Shown here: positions 35,161-46,594 of the stretch, in pieces
Layout of the letters: each line of letters opens with the position of its first letter
Numbering within the stretch: position 1 is the first letter of the stretch
NCBI GenBank assembly: GCA_022376925.1
Contig: JAIOJX010000004.1
Coordinates: forward strand, 5,394,001 to 5,458,000
Direction of reading: 5' to 3'
Length of the DNA: 64,000 nt
From: Tragulus kanchil
Lineage: Eukaryota; Chordata; Mammalia; Artiodactyla; Tragulidae
Translations under genes and position numbers: made by a program
The notes under the pieces: model-generated
The model's database searches: none
What the model saw: only the letters and a program-made list of their open reading frames with translations
Told to the model about the DNA's origin: nothing

Positions 35161-35495
35161 ATAATTCTGCTCACTGCCCAGGAGTACAGGTCCTTCACTC
35201 AGGGGAGTAATGCTTATTACTATTCTTATTTCATTTGTTATTTCAATGGCAGCATAAATAGCCGGGCTTCACCATACCACCCTCCACCTGATTCTCCCAC
35301 TCATGGGAGTCATTTGCCAGCTGACGAGTGAGGTGATTTCCCAACTTGCCTTTGTGATACAAATCCTAAGGATGGTCAAAGAACATGGTTTTAATGAGTA
35401 ACCAGCAATTTAAAAGTATTTCCATTTAAAGTAGCCAAGTAAACTATTTAACATGATCATAATTTCTTATTTTACTGCTGAGAAAAAAAATAGGG

Positions 35496-35820
35496 GGCTT
35501 CCCTGGTGGTCCAGTGGGTTAGGACACTGCCTTGCAGTGCAAGGGGCGCCGGTTCGATCCCTGGCCTGGGAAGATCCCACGTGCTGCGGAGCGACTGGAC
35601 CTATGTGTCCAATTACCGAGCCGGAGCTCTGGAGCGCATGCACCCAGAGCCAGTGCTCTGTGCTCTGCAACAACAGAGGCCACCGCCATGGGAGGCCCAC
35701 ACGGATCAAAGAACAAAGATGGATGAAAATGGACAAACGAAAGACCAATAGAAGTGGCCCGCCTGCTCCCCTCCCTCCCCACCCCACCCCCACCAAAATA
35801 ATAAATAAATAAATCTTCTT
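35496..35820 (+). mobile_element. CHR-type SINE with target-site duplication (copy at 36639-36963)
   Basis: The head is 'ggcttccctggtggtccag', the body carries 'gccggttcgatccctggcct' (tRNA B-box-like), 'gcatgcacccagagccagtg' and 'gggaggcccacacggatcaa', with an AATA tail. A perfect 12-nt duplication, aaaaaaataggg, flanks it at 35484-35495 and 35821-35832. Confidence 0.88.
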
Positions 35821-35944
35821 AAAAAAATAGGGAAGAAATTGTATATTCATTTTGATCTTAGCACTGCAGAAAGATGCACAGAAAAAATAAGAGAGAAAGA
35901 CAGGAAATTATTTCTCTGGGTTATGAAAGCTGTGGCTGAGTGTT

Positions 35945-36062
35945 GCTATTATTTTTTGACTGCTCTGGTGCATATGGGATCTAAAGTTCCCTGACCAGGG
36001 GCTGGACCTACGTCCTTGCTGTGGAAGTGGAGTCTTAACCCCTGAACCACCAGAGATGTCCT
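35945..36062 (-). mobile_element. Older CHR-like SINE, antisense (copy at 37088-37205)
   Basis: 'gtgcatatgggatctaaagt', 'tccctgaccaggggctggac' and 'cttaacccctgaaccaccag' are the reversed head of an older CHR-like SINE. Confidence 0.7.
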
Positions 36063-36170
36063 CTGTTATTTTCTTCTTCACATATTCTTGGTTTTTTCAG
36101 GTTTTAAGGAATAAGCATGTATTACTTCTATAATCAGGAGACTACTGTAAAATAAAAATTAGTACCAGGT

Positions 36171-36298
36171 GGAATTCCCTAGTGGTCCAGTGGTGGACTC
36201 TGAGCTTTCGTTGTAGGGGGCCTGCGTTTGATTCCTGGTCAGGGAAACCAAGATCCCACATGGTATGAGGCATGGATAAAAAACTGCTCTATTAAAAA
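36171..36298 (+). mobile_element. Older CHR-like SINE, sense (copy at 37314-37441)
   Basis: 'attccctagtggtccagtgg', 'tgattcctggtcagggaaac' and 'aagatcccacatggtatgag' mark the element. Confidence 0.75.
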
Positions 36299-38140
36299 AA
36301 GTTAGTATAGACATCAGTGGGACTGTCAGTGAGGTAAAAGATATGATTATAATTCATAAGTCACAAAAAGTAAGCAATTAATGGGTTATTATTTGTGTTA
36401 TTCTTCAAGGTAAAATTTATAGGCCAGCTTTTGATTCTCCCACTCATGGGAGTCATTTGCCAGCTGACGAGTGAGGTGATTTCCCAACTTGCCTTTGTGA
36501 TACAAATCCTAAGGATGGTCAAAGAACATGGTTTTAATGAGTAACCAGCAATTTAAAAGTATTTCCATTTAAAGTAGCCAAGTAAACTATTTAACATGAT
36601 CATAATTTCTTATTTTACTGCTGAGAAAAAAAATAGGGGGCTTCCCTGGTGGTCCAGTGGGTTAGGACACTGCCTTGCAGTGCAAGGGGCGCCGGTTCGA
36701 TCCCTGGCCTGGGAAGATCCCACGCGCTCCGCCGCGACTGGACCTATGTGTCCAATTACCGAGCCGGAGCTCTGGAGCGCATGCACCCAGAGCCAGTGCT
36801 CTGTGCTCTGCAACAACAGAGGCCACCGCCATGGGAGGCCCACACGGATCAAAGAACAAAGATGGATGAAAATGGACAAACGAAAGACCAATAGAAGTGG
36901 CCCGCCTGCTCCCCTCCCTCCCCACCCCACCCCCACCAAAATAATAAATAAATAAATCTTCTTAAAAAAATAGGGAAGAAATTGTATATTCATTTTGATC
37001 TTAGCACTGCAGAAAGATGCACAGAAAAAATAAGAGAGAAAGACAGGAAATTATTTCTCTGGGTTATGAAAGCTGTGGCTGAGTGTTGCTATTATTTTTT
37101 GACTGCTCTGGTGCATATGGGATCTAAAGTTCCCTGACCAGGGGCTGGACCTACGTCCTTGCTGTGGAAGTGGAGTCTTAACCCCTGAACCACCAGAGAT
37201 GTCCTCTGTTATTTTCTTCTTCACATATTCTTGGTTTTTTCAGGTTTTAAGGAATAAGCATGTATTACTTCTATAATCAGGAGACTACTGTAAAATAAAA
37301 ATTAGTACCAGGTGGAATTCCCTAGTGGTCCAGTGGTGGACTCTGAGCTTTCGTTGTAGGGGGCCTGCGTTTGATTCCTGGTCAGGGAAACCAAGATCCC
37401 ACATGGTATGAGGCATGGATAAAAAACTGCTCTATTAAAAAAAGTTAGTATAGACATCAGTGGGACTGTCAGTGAGGTAAAAGATATGATTATAATTCAT
37501 AAGTCACAAAAAGTAAGCAATTAATGGGTTATTATTTGTGTTATTCTTCAAGGATGAATATATTTCTGCTATATGACAAGGTATAACTTCTGTTTCTTCA
37601 AAAGAGGAAAATGTAAAAAAATCCTGACTTCCTGAAAGTTATATACTTATATAGATACGGACGAGCAATAACTGAACAGCATTATGCTCCATGAAGGCAG
37701 AGAGCAAAGCAGGCCCATCTTTGATCATCCATAGCATCTAGCTCTGTGAATTATTAATTAATATTAAAGATAATAATTATTAGGTATCAATTATGAAGTA
37801 TCAAACATCACAAATTATGCTTAATAATTAGCTGGGTGCTGGATGTGATTTTGTCATATTAACTACTTATAGTTAGCAATTAGAAATAACTCCTGGAACT
37901 TGTATAATATTTTACAGTTTACAACATGTGTTAACGTACATTTTCTCTTTTAGTCTTTACAAAAGAGTTTCTGACACAGGTAATATTCCCATTTTTAAGA
38001 TAAAAAAAAAAAATAGATATGAAATCATGATGTGACCTTAGAAGAAAATGCTCCTAAAACTATGCCATGTATCTTATCAAATATTTGTAGGTCCCTTTAA
38101 TTGTACATGCACAAAGATATTATCTTTTAAAATGTTTCAT

Positions 38141-38265
38141 GGGGGACTTGCCTGACAGTCTCGTGGTTAAAACTCTGCTCTCAATTTAGGGGGCACAGGT
38201 TCAATCTTTGGTTGGAAAACTAAGATCTTGCATGCTACATGGCCTGGCCAAAAGAAAAATGTTGG
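38141..38265 (+). mobile_element. Older CHR-like SINE, sense
   Basis: 'gggacttgcctgacagtctc', 'gggggcacaggttcaatctt' and 'catgctacatggcctggcca' mark a diverged copy. An AT dinucleotide tract (38272-38322) follows directly. Confidence 0.65.
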
Positions 38266-38271
38266 GAGGAC

Positions 38272-38322
38272 TACATATATATATATGTATATATATATGT
38301 GCATATATATATATATATATAT
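38272..38322. repeat. Interrupted (TA)n tract
   Basis: Alternating TA with a few TG steps, following the tail of a SINE. Confidence 0.85.
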
Positions 38323-38553
38323 TCTCTATGTAAATTATCCCATAACTTGAGTAATCCTTTGCTACCATTCTCACCATTTTTGAAAGTGCATTAATTTAGG
38401 TCATTATAGTCCCAGGGAATGCTTTAGAATGATTATTTGCCAAAGCTTAGCAGCCTTGACACTTGAATAACTTGCAAATTCATGCCCCTGGTACTTTTTC
38501 TTTTTGCCAGAGCCCCTCCCTTCATGTCCTGGACTCAGGGCCAGGCCTCTCAC

Positions 38554-38764
38554 CTTTGAGGAAGGAGTAGTGGACCTCAGCATTGGCTCCCCGGTCCCCA
38601 TCCATGGCTTGGACCTGGAGCAGCTCTGTTCCAGGGGCCGTGGCGTCTGAAACACGTGTCTCATAGTGGAGCTGGGTGAAGTGGGGAGGGTGGAGGTTTC
38701 CATCCTCCACGTGAATGGACACCCATACAAAGTTCCTCTTGATGGGCATCTCCTGGTCCCGAAC
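38554..38764 (-). CDS. FAT2: FAT2 coding exon 8: cadherin repeat junction
   Basis: The exon is 211 nt, phase 0 in and 1 out, with acceptor CCACAG and donor GTGAGA. It encodes [40 protein letters not shown] and ends VHYSFLK. It joins one cadherin repeat to the next through the variant linker [11 protein letters not shown]. The next exon (9) opens GNSEGFF. Single copy, intact. Confidence 0.95.
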
Positions 38765-39842
38765 CTGTGGGGCCCGGGATGGGGGTGGGGGGAGGCAATG
38801 GGATAAGCAGCAAGTGAAATGGGAGCAGCCAGGATGAGATGAAGGTCAATGGAACAGAATGCTAGTGAAAAATACATCCAGTTGTAACTCTCTATATTCC
38901 TTCAAGCTTTGCTCTCAGTTACATTCTTTTCTCTTTCTAAATAAATGTATCAATTCATGATTATTAGGCTGAGCTATTTTCATGGGTAATTCCACTTTAG
39001 GAGAAAGGTAGAAATAAGCAGGGAAGCAGTATTGTCCAAATTTGTTCTCAGAGAGTATTGGTTCTTCAAGATGTTAGCATATTATTCAGGAAAAAAAATC
39101 TAAGGTCAAGTAAATTTAGGGAACACTAAACAAAGTAAAGTTGAAGTTTTCTTTGCTGCTGGATTTCTCAGAGCCTTTAATATATATTTAAGTGCCCAGA
39201 GGATGGTAAAGTAACATGTAAGAACCTTGAGCCTTGAGTTGGAAGGCTGACCTCTGATTCTGGTTCACTCTAAAAACCTGTATGACGGTAAGCAAGTCTG
39301 TCTTCCCCTGTGGACTTCAGGTGTAAGGTAAGAGAAACAGGTGAGACCAGGGCTGGGACTCGAGTGAAACAAATGAGGGATGGAGGGCATACATTCAGAT
39401 CTCATTCTCAGGGTCATGAAAGGCACGTGACCTTAGGAGTAAGCCCTCCTTCATCTCTGCCCTGCATACCCACTTGCTGTGGGTAGGAGGGTCTCTGGGC
39501 CCCTCCCAGCTCTGATGCTATGTGAGTTCATGTGATCATGCAGTCGTGGAGCAAGGAGGGAGTTGTTGGGGGATATTTGGAGCAAGCCTGGAAGAAGCCA
39601 AGGTTGCAGGAGCTTCTTTGGCAGCCGTCCCACCTCCTTCCTCACTCTCAGGCATCCTCTATGGAAGGTGCCCTCTGGCGGGCTGTGAAATGTCACAACT
39701 CATAGCACAGATGATCAGTATAAGCAACAATACAACTGGCTCAGTAGGGGAAAGGGAGCCCTCAGCAGGCTTCCAAGCGAGTCCACCCCACACATCCGCA
39801 TGTAAGCAAGCACACCCTTACCCAGGTCTTGGGTTAACTCAC
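38765..39842 (-). other. FAT2 intron between coding exons 7 and 8
   Basis: I see no mobile element or extra exon I can name in this 1.08-kb intron. Confidence 0.5.
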
Positions 39843-40124
39843 CATGACAGTCAGTGTGTGCTGGGAAGGCCCCGCACCCAGGTCCAGTTTCCCCACAGTC
39901 ACCAGGACACCGCTACTGGGGTCCAGCTGGAAGAGGCTGGCACTTCCCGGGTCTTGGCTGCCATGTATGGTGTAGATGAGGCCCTTGCCCTTGTCTTGGT
40001 CTGTGGCCTGGACTCGGAGGAGCTCCACCCCAGGCAGCGTGTGCTGAGGAACTCGGACCTCGTAATGCGACTCCAAAAACTGGGGCCGATTGTGGTTGAC
40101 GTTGGCAATCATGAAGATGTAGAC
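39843..40124 (-). CDS. FAT2: FAT2 coding exon 7: cadherin repeat
   Basis: The exon is 282 nt, 94 codons, phase 0 to 0, with acceptor CCCTAG and donor GTGAGT. It encodes [40 protein letters not shown] and ends [13 protein letters not shown]. The linker is the variant [10 protein letters not shown]. It contains the 41-nt segment (40005-40045) that is found again in the neighbouring intron. Confidence 0.95.
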
Positions 40125-40789
40125 CTAGGGAGGAGGGTAAAGAAGAGAGGGTAAGCTCCAGGGTTCGGGGCCTTGTCTGACAGCTTCCCACCGTAACAGC
40201 TAGGCCTGGCACAGCAGTCACTTGATAAACATTTGCCGACTGAATGACCATTTTTCAGAATCACAATACTTTCAGGTGGTAGCCAGTTCAATGGTTTTCA
40301 AAACCAAAGTGCCTTTTAAAGGGCCTTTTCTTCAGATGATATTTTGAGGGTGAAATTCCAGTATATGAAACAAAATGGACTGAAACCAGAGTAGAAATCC
40401 AGAGCCCCACATCTCATCATTCCTTACATCTATGGAAGCTCTTCCAGCCCTCTGTCTTTAAATGAAAACTGCTCACTTAGTGAAAACCCCTCATTATACA
40501 GAGATCCATAGTGGGAATACGAATTTTCCCAAGATCACAGGTGCAGAGAGAGTGATCAGGTAAGACTGGAATGCAGAACCTGCATTCCAGTTTCAGGGTC
40601 CTTTGAGGTGCACATATGCACAGGGTGCCTTCTGTGTCCTCACTCCTACCGAGGAGACCCCGTGTGCATTGGTAGCTTAGTGGGGAGCACAACTACTTCC
40701 AACCAAGGCCTGGACTCGGAGGAGCTCCACCCCAGGCAGCGTGTGCTCCCATCACCTCTCAACTCCGGGCTCCCAATGAGGCTTCTCAC
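40125..40789 (-). other. FAT2 intron between coding exons 6 and 7, with an exon 7 fragment
   Basis: The intron shows little except a 41-nt perfect copy of exon 7 sequence at 40707-40747, and the start of duplication 9 at 40549. Confidence 0.6.
40707..40747. repeat. 41-nt copy of exon 7 inside an intron (also at 41789-41829)
   Basis: It matches 40005-40045 (within coding exon 7) without mismatch, in the same orientation, and its flanks are unrelated to exon 7. It starts ggcctggactcgg and ends gcgtgtgct. The second intronic occurrence is explained by duplication 9. Confidence 0.85.
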
Positions 40790-40929
40790 CTGGGTGGCAA
40801 TGGTTTGGGACCCATCGGTCACCTCCACGGTCAAGTTATAGCTCGACCTCCTCCTTGTATCTAGAGGCTTGGCGATGACAATGCTGCCCATGGTCTTCTC
40901 GATGTCAAAGTCCATGTCATTGTCCCCAC
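40790..40929 (-). CDS. FAT2: FAT2 coding exon 6 (left copy)
   Basis: The exon is 140 nt, phase 1 in and 0 out, with acceptor TCCCAG and donor GTGAGA. It encodes [20 protein letters not shown] and [20 protein letters not shown], ending TIATQ. It is the middle of a cadherin repeat (the [11 protein letters not shown] and [13 protein letters not shown] strands). Using both copies would shift the frame. Confidence 0.93.
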
Positions 40930-41357
40930 CTGGGAGGCAGGGAGGTGGAAAGCATGCATGACCTCAGCGATGTAGGCAGTAGTAGCACAAGCACTAAGAC
41001 TGTGAGATTTGGCTGGTGAGGCTAGAGGAAGTGGTATTTGATCCTGTTGGGTTATTGTCAAATTATTATCAAGATCCAAGTGATGATTCAGAAAAAGGTA
41101 AACTTTTAAGGATTGGAGAGTCCCAGAGGAAGACCCAGATTTGCCCAACAATGTATTCTGCGACCAGAATTGAAACATGTAGGAGGAAAGGAGCTCTGTG
41201 TCATGGCTTACAGGTAGTTTGCTTGGTCCAAAGGAGACTAGATATGGGAAAAAATGGAAATAACTGTGTTCAATAAGAAGAAAATGTTTTAATAAACTAT
41301 GAGAATATAGAATTAGCATGCAGCTGTTTTAAGTGTCTGCCAGTGGATATTTATTTG

Positions 41358-41483
41358 TGTCTTAGTCATTCAGTTGTGTCTGACTGTTTGTGACCCCATG
41401 AACAGTAGCCCGGCTCCTCTGTCCATGGAATTCTCTGGGCAAGAATACTGGAGTGAGCTGCTGTTCCCTTCTCCAGGAGAAAT
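41358..41483 (-). mobile_element. Bov-A SINE, antisense (copy at 42440-42565)
   Basis: 'cttagtcattcagttgtgtc', 'ggctcctctgtccatggaat' and 'gggcaagaatactggagtga' are reversed Bov-A sequence. Confidence 0.88.
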
Positions 41484-41871
41484 CTATTCAGTGACACATA
41501 AATATGTTCAGGATATATTTTTAAAAGGTTATGAGACAGCATTTTCCTAGAACCCTAAGCATGTGGGTGGTCAAGGAGAATGACTAGAGGGAGCATCAGG
41601 ATGGTGACAGTGGGTTGGTCAAAGGAGTATAGAGTGATCAGGTAAGACTGGAATGCAGAACCTGCATTCCAGTTTCAGGGTCCTTTGAGGTGCACATATG
41701 CACAGGGTGCCTTCTGTGTCCTCACTCCTACCGAGGAGACCCCGTGTGCATTGGTAGCTTAGTGGGGAGCACAACTACTTCCAACCAAGGCCTGGACTCG
41801 GAGGAGCTCCACCCCAGGCAGCGTGTGCTCCCATCACCTCTCAACTCCGGGCTCCCAATGAGGCTTCTCAC

Positions 41872-42011
41872 CTGGGTGGCAATGGTTTGGGACCCATCGG
41901 TCACCTCCACGGTCAAGTTATAGCTCGACCTCCTCCTTGTATCTAGAGGCTTGGCGATGACAATGCTGCCCATGGTCTTCTCGATGTCAAAGTCCATGTC
42001 ATTGTCCCCAC
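41872..42011 (-). CDS. FAT2: FAT2 coding exon 6 (right copy of the duplication)
   Basis: It is identical to 40790-40929. At 140 nt it cannot be added to the transcript without breaking the frame, so it is almost certainly an assembly copy. Confidence 0.85.
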
Positions 42012-42700
42012 CTGGGAGGCAGGGAGGTGGAAAGCATGCATGACCTCAGCGATGTAGGCAGTAGTAGCACAAGCACTAAGACTGTGAGATTTGGCTGGTG
42101 AGGCTAGAGGAAGTGGTATTTGATCCTGTTGGGTTATTGTCAAATTATTATCAAGATCCAAGTGATGATTCAGAAAAAGGTAAACTTTTAAGGATTGGAG
42201 AGTCCCAGAGGAAGACCCAGATTTGCCCAACAATGTATTCTGCGACCAGAATTGAAACATGTAGGAGGAAAGGAGCTCTGTGTCATGGCTTACAGGTAGT
42301 TTGCTTGGTCCAAAGGAGACTAGATATGGGAAAAAATGGAAATAACTGTGTTCAATAAGAAGAAAATGTTTTAATAAACTATGAGAATATAGAATTAGCA
42401 TGCAGCTGTTTTAAGTGTCTGCCAGTGGATATTTATTTGTGTCTTAGTCATTCAGTTGTGTCTGACTGTTTGTGACCCCATGAACAGTAGCCCGGCTCCT
42501 CTGTCCATGGAATTCTCTGGGCAAGAATACTGGAGTGAGCTGCTGTTCCCTTCTCCAGGAGAAATCTATTCAGTGACACATAAATATGTTCAGGATATAT
42601 TTTTAAAAGGTTATGAGACAGCATTTTCCTAGAACCCTAAGCATGTGGGTGGTCAAGGAGAATGACTAGAGGGGAGCATCAGGATGGTGACAGTGGGTTG

Positions 42701-42975
42701 TCTTCTGATCAGTGGGAGTGGAGGTGATTTTTAGTCTCCCCTCTGTACTTATTTGTATATTCTAAGTGTTCTATAGAGTATATATGTTAATTTTGTACAA
42801 AAAGAAAAGTTAAATGCTTAAAAAGAACAGTGAATCAGAACTGGAAGTAAATCTAGGAGATTAAAAAGTTTGAGATACAGGTAGGTATCCAAACTCTGAA
42901 GCAGGCAGAAGTCTCTGTGATACGACTTCAGATGGTACTGAAGCTCTTAGATTAGAGATTCTTGGCCTGGAATTC
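42701..42975 (-). other. FAT2 intron between coding exons 5 and 6, unique part
   Basis: AT-rich sequence with no feature I can name lies between two duplicated units. Confidence 0.4.
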
Positions 42976-43672
42976 CTGTCTGAGTTTCAGAGAATCTATA
43001 AGCCCCCTGAGTTTGTACACAAATTTGTGTGTATGCACGTGCATGTGCACAAGGTCACATGTATCCTTCTGAAAAGAGGGACTAAACATTCATCAGATTC
43101 CAAAAGGGATCTGTGAGCCACCGCCTACTCCAGCATGCTCTAACATAATGTTGATTTAGAAACAGAAAGGAATTTCAGAGAAGGCCATGAGAGCTTGGAC
43201 CCAGTGTCTCCAGTCATGAGAATGGACCCTTTGCCCGATCTTGAGGATGGAACCTGAGACCCAAATGTTAAGTGTGGCCCCAGGATAGAGCTGACCTCTG
43301 GTCTGTGGTCACTGAAGTCAGCTCTGCTGTGATGGTCATACTGAGGCAGAAGGGAAGCATACAACTTTGGGTCTCTCTGGGCCACCCTCTGGGCCCTGGG
43401 TCTTAGGTCTCCCAGGAACTTGGGATAATCAAGGCTCTGTCCAGCTCTGGCTGGGGTTACCAATGAGCTCCTGAAGTCACAGCTATTATGAAGGAAAGCT
43501 TGGAAGAAGCAGTGCCCCAACTCACCATTGTCCCAGAGAACCAGGGAGAGGTAATTACCACTCATAGCCAAGACAGAAGATGCAGGAAGCATGACCTTCA
43601 GAGGGCTCGAAGGATTGTGCCCCAAGGACAAGGGCTCAGGAAGGGAGGACCTGGCCCTTCTGGGTCCCTTAC

Positions 43673-43883
43673 CTGAGATGCTGAACCAGAAGAGACCAGG
43701 TCGGCCCTCAACACTGATGACCCCCACCATGTGGTTCACAGGGTCTGTCTCCATGACTGTAAAGCTGTAGTGAGATTCGTCAAAGGCCAGTGGGATGGAG
43801 GAGGGCCGCGGCTGGGGGATCCACTCAATGTGTAGCCGGACGCTGGCCGAGAGCGGTGGCTGCCCACCGTCTGTTGCCTTGAC
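43673..43883 (-). CDS. FAT2: FAT2 coding exon 5 (left copy)
   Basis: The exon is 211 nt, phase 0 in and 1 out, with acceptor TTTCAG and donor GTAAGG. It encodes [20 protein letters not shown], then the linker [17 protein letters not shown] and [20 protein letters not shown], ending FWFSIS. The linker lacks DxNDNxP. Using both copies would shift the frame. Confidence 0.93.
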
Positions 43884-44782
43884 CTGAAAAGAGGCCAGAA
43901 TTCAAGTTGAGATTTTGTCTGTAGGGCTGGAGCCAAGAAACAAGAAGACCCAGGTGTCTAGGCCATGAGACAAAGTGCCCTGTGACTGCCTGAACTGGCC
44001 TCCCCCGTTTAGGGTTCACTACAAATAGGCAACAAGCCAGATGCAGCAAAGAACAAAAGGTAACCCAAACTGCCTGTGAATTAAACTGTCTGAGTTTCAG
44101 AGAATCTATAAGCCCCCTGAGTTTGTACACAAATTTGTGTGTATGCACGTGCATGTGCACAAGGTCACATGTATCCTTCTGAAAAGAGGGACTAAACATT
44201 CATCAGATTCCAAAAGGGATCTGTGAGCCACCGCCTACTCCAGCATGCTCTAACATAATGTTGATTTAGAAACAGAAAGGAATTTCAGAGAAGGCCATGA
44301 GAGCTTGGACCCAGTGTCTCCAGTCATGAGAATGGACCCTTTGCCCGATCTTGAGGATGGAACCTGAGACCCAAATGTTAAGTGTGGCCCCAGGATAGAG
44401 CTGACCTCTGGTCTGTGGTCACTGAAGTCAGCTCTGCTGTGATGGTCATACTGAGGCAGAAGGGAAGCATACAACTTTGGGTCTCTCTGGGCCACCCTCT
44501 GGGCCCTGGGTCTTAGGTCTCCCAGGAACTTGGGATAATCAAGGCTCTGTCCAGCTCTGGCTGGGGTTACCAATGAGCTCCTGAAGTCACAGCTATTATG
44601 AAGGAAAGCTTGGAAGAAGCAGTGCCCCAACTCACCATTGTCCCAGAGAACCAGGGAGAGGTAATTACCACTCATAGCCAAGACAGAAGATGCAGGAAGC
44701 ATGACCTTCAGAGGGCTCGAAGGATTGTGCCCCAAGGACAAGGGCTCAGGAAGGGAGGACCTGGCCCTTCTGGGTCCCTTAC

Positions 44783-44993
44783 CTGAGATGCTGAACCAGA
44801 AGAGACCAGGTCGGCCCTCAACACTGATGACCCCCACCATGTGGTTCACAGGGTCTGTCTCCATGACTGTAAAGCTGTAGTGAGATTCGTCAAAGGCCAG
44901 TGGGATGGAGGAGGGCCGCGGCTGGGGGATCCACTCAATGTGTAGCCGGACGCTGGCCGAGAGCGGTGGCTGCCCACCGTCTGTTGCCTTGAC
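44783..44993 (-). CDS. FAT2: FAT2 coding exon 5 (right copy of the duplication)
   Basis: It is identical to 43673-43883, including splice sites. At 211 nt with phases 0 and 1 it cannot be spliced beside its twin in frame. Confidence 0.85.
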
Positions 44994-45591
44994 CTGAAAA
45001 GAGGCCAGAATTCAAGTTGAGATTTTGTCTGTAGGGCTGGAGCCAAGAAACAAGAAGACCCAGGTGTCTAGGCCATGAGACAAAGTGCCCTGTGACTGCC
45101 TGAACTGGCCTCCCAACCACTGGCTCACCCATTCTGCGCACTGTTGAGTTCACTACAAATAGGCAACAAGCCAGATGCAGCAGACACAGTGGTAAATAGA
45201 ACTAGGCTCTAGAACCTCATGAGTAGTGAAAGATGAATCAAAGCCACAAAGGAGGGCTTGTGTGCTCCTTCCTAAGACTTTCCACGCATGGGCTCTCTAC
45301 CATTCCCAACAACCATCAACCTCATAAACTAGAATTTATTGAGCTTTCCCTTTCATCAGGCCTTGCTCTAAGAGCAGTATGTACAAAATCTAATTTAATC
45401 CTCAGGACTGCCCTCAGAGAGAAACCATCATCGGCTAGCTCCCTTGTGCAGCAGGAGCCCAGGGCTCTGCCAGGTGACTTCTTCTGCCGGGGATTATCTG
45501 CCTGGCCAGCAGTGAGGCTGGGTTTGAATTCAGGCTACCAACGCGAGAGCCCAGACCCAAGCCGCTGGCTGAATTGGCTTCCTACAAGGAA

Positions 45592-45710
45592 AATGTTCTT
45601 ATCCCCATTTTACAGATGATGAAACAGACTCCCAGGGGCTAAGTGACTTGGCCAAGGCCGCGCAGGTGTAAAACGGCAGTGCTAAGATTGGAACCCAGGC
45701 TACCTTGATT
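45592..45710 (-). mobile_element. MIR SINE, antisense
   Basis: 'ttatccccattttacagatg', 'atgaaacagactcccagggg' and 'gattggaacccaggctacct' are a typical reversed MIR. Another MIR part may lie at 45325-45450. Confidence 0.75.
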
Positions 45711-45793
45711 TCAGTGCCTCTCTCACCAAAAATCTTTATCTCTGAGAGTGCATTTCCCAGACAAGGATCTTATTGTCCTCAAAGAGAAAGGCC

Positions 45794-46113
45794 GGGTTTC
45801 CCTGGTGGTCCAGTGGATAAGGACATCACCTTTCAGTACAAGGGGTGCCGGTTCATTCCCTGGCCTGGGAAGATCCCACGTGCCATGGAGCAGCTGGACC
45901 CATGTGTTCAACTACCGAGTCGGAGCTCTGGAGCACATGTGTCCAGAGCTGGTGCTCTGCGACAACAGAGGCCACCGCGATGGGAGGCCCACACGGGCCA
46001 AAGAACGAAGATGGATGAAAACAGCCAAATGAAAGACAATAGAAGTGGCCCGCCCGCCCCCTCCATCCCCAAACCGCCCCCTCCAAATAAATAAATAATA
46101 AATATATATATAA
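45794..46113 (+). mobile_element. CHR-type SINE with target-site duplication
   Basis: The head is 'gggtttccctggtggtccag', the body has 'catgtgtccagagctggtgc' and 'gggaggcccacacgggccaa', and an AATA/TA tail follows. A perfect 13-nt duplication, aaagagaaaggcc, lies at 45781-45793 and 46114-46126. Confidence 0.88.
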
Positions 46114-46282
46114 AAAGAGAAAGGCCAAGAATTCTGATCATTTGGCTTTTCTCTGGGTGAAAGCCAAGGAGGAGAGGACTTCTCCATCATGCCTGAAGGC
46201 TGCCTCCCCCATCCTGTATTGTCAGAGAAGATTCATCCCTGAGAGGGTGTGCCCCATCTCCCCACCTCAACCCACGCCTCAC

Positions 46283-46594
46283 CGTGAGGATGTTGTACTC
46301 TCCCGCGGTGAAGATGCTGCTGGCCGACACCACGCCTGTGTCTGGGTCTATCCTGAAGCGTCCCTCATCACTCTCCTCGATACTGTAGGTAACCCTGCCA
46401 TTGAGACCCTCGTCTGGGTCTGAAGCCACCAGCCTGTATACAGGCCCGGAGGTCCCTGGGTTCAGCCTCTCTGGAAGGCGGACATTGAAGAGCTTGTGGG
46501 AGAAGACAGGGGGGTTGTCATTGACGTCCAAGATGCGCACCACCACCCTGGAAGTGGACCTGAGGGCGGGTTCCCCGTTGTCCAGCACAGTCAC
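46283..46594 (-). CDS. FAT2: FAT2 coding exon 4: cadherin repeat
   Basis: The exon is 312 nt, 104 codons, phase 0 to 0, with acceptor CCCCAG and donor GTGAGG. It encodes [20 protein letters not shown], then [20 protein letters not shown] and [20 protein letters not shown], ending [10 protein letters not shown]. It spans one repeat length, with the canonical DVNDNPPVF linker near its start and the DPDEGLNG calcium loop. Single copy. Confidence 0.95.

Larger units (their letters stand above)
35290..37553. repeat. Tandem duplication 8 (offset 1,143 bp)
   Basis: Positions 35290-36410 recur at 36433-37553 with 22 nt of filler between. The main difference is a local block inside the SINE (about 35580-35592 against 36723-36735). 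It contains three SINEs and no exon. Confidence 0.9.
33764..38553 (-). other. FAT2 intron between coding exons 8 and 9
   Basis: This SINE-rich and L1-containing intron includes duplication 8 (35290-37553). About 33790-34400 and 37560-38130 hold AT-rich sequence with no feature I can name. Confidence 0.6.
40549..42700. repeat. Tandem duplication 9 (offset 1,082 bp)
   Basis: Positions 40549-41617 recur at 41631-42700 with 13 nt of filler. It carries coding exon 6, the 41-nt exon 7 fragment and a Bov-A SINE. The copies are almost identical. Confidence 0.9.
42976..45182. repeat. Tandem duplication 10 (offset 1,110 bp)
   Basis: Positions 42976-44048 recur at 44086-45182, with about 37 nt of filler. 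The last 60 nt of the left copy are degraded: a block present at about 45114-45147 is missing or altered at 44004-44012. It carries coding exon 5. Confidence 0.9.

Noticed and set aside
43140..43754. A 204-codon minus-strand open frame as a longer exon or a separate gene
   Set aside because: Only its first part (to 43673) is FAT2 exon 5. The donor GTAAGG and phase fit with exon 6 end the exon there, and the rest is read-through into the intron.
45853..46190. Minus-strand open frames near 46000
   Set aside because: They are translations of a CHR-type SINE with a target-site duplication.
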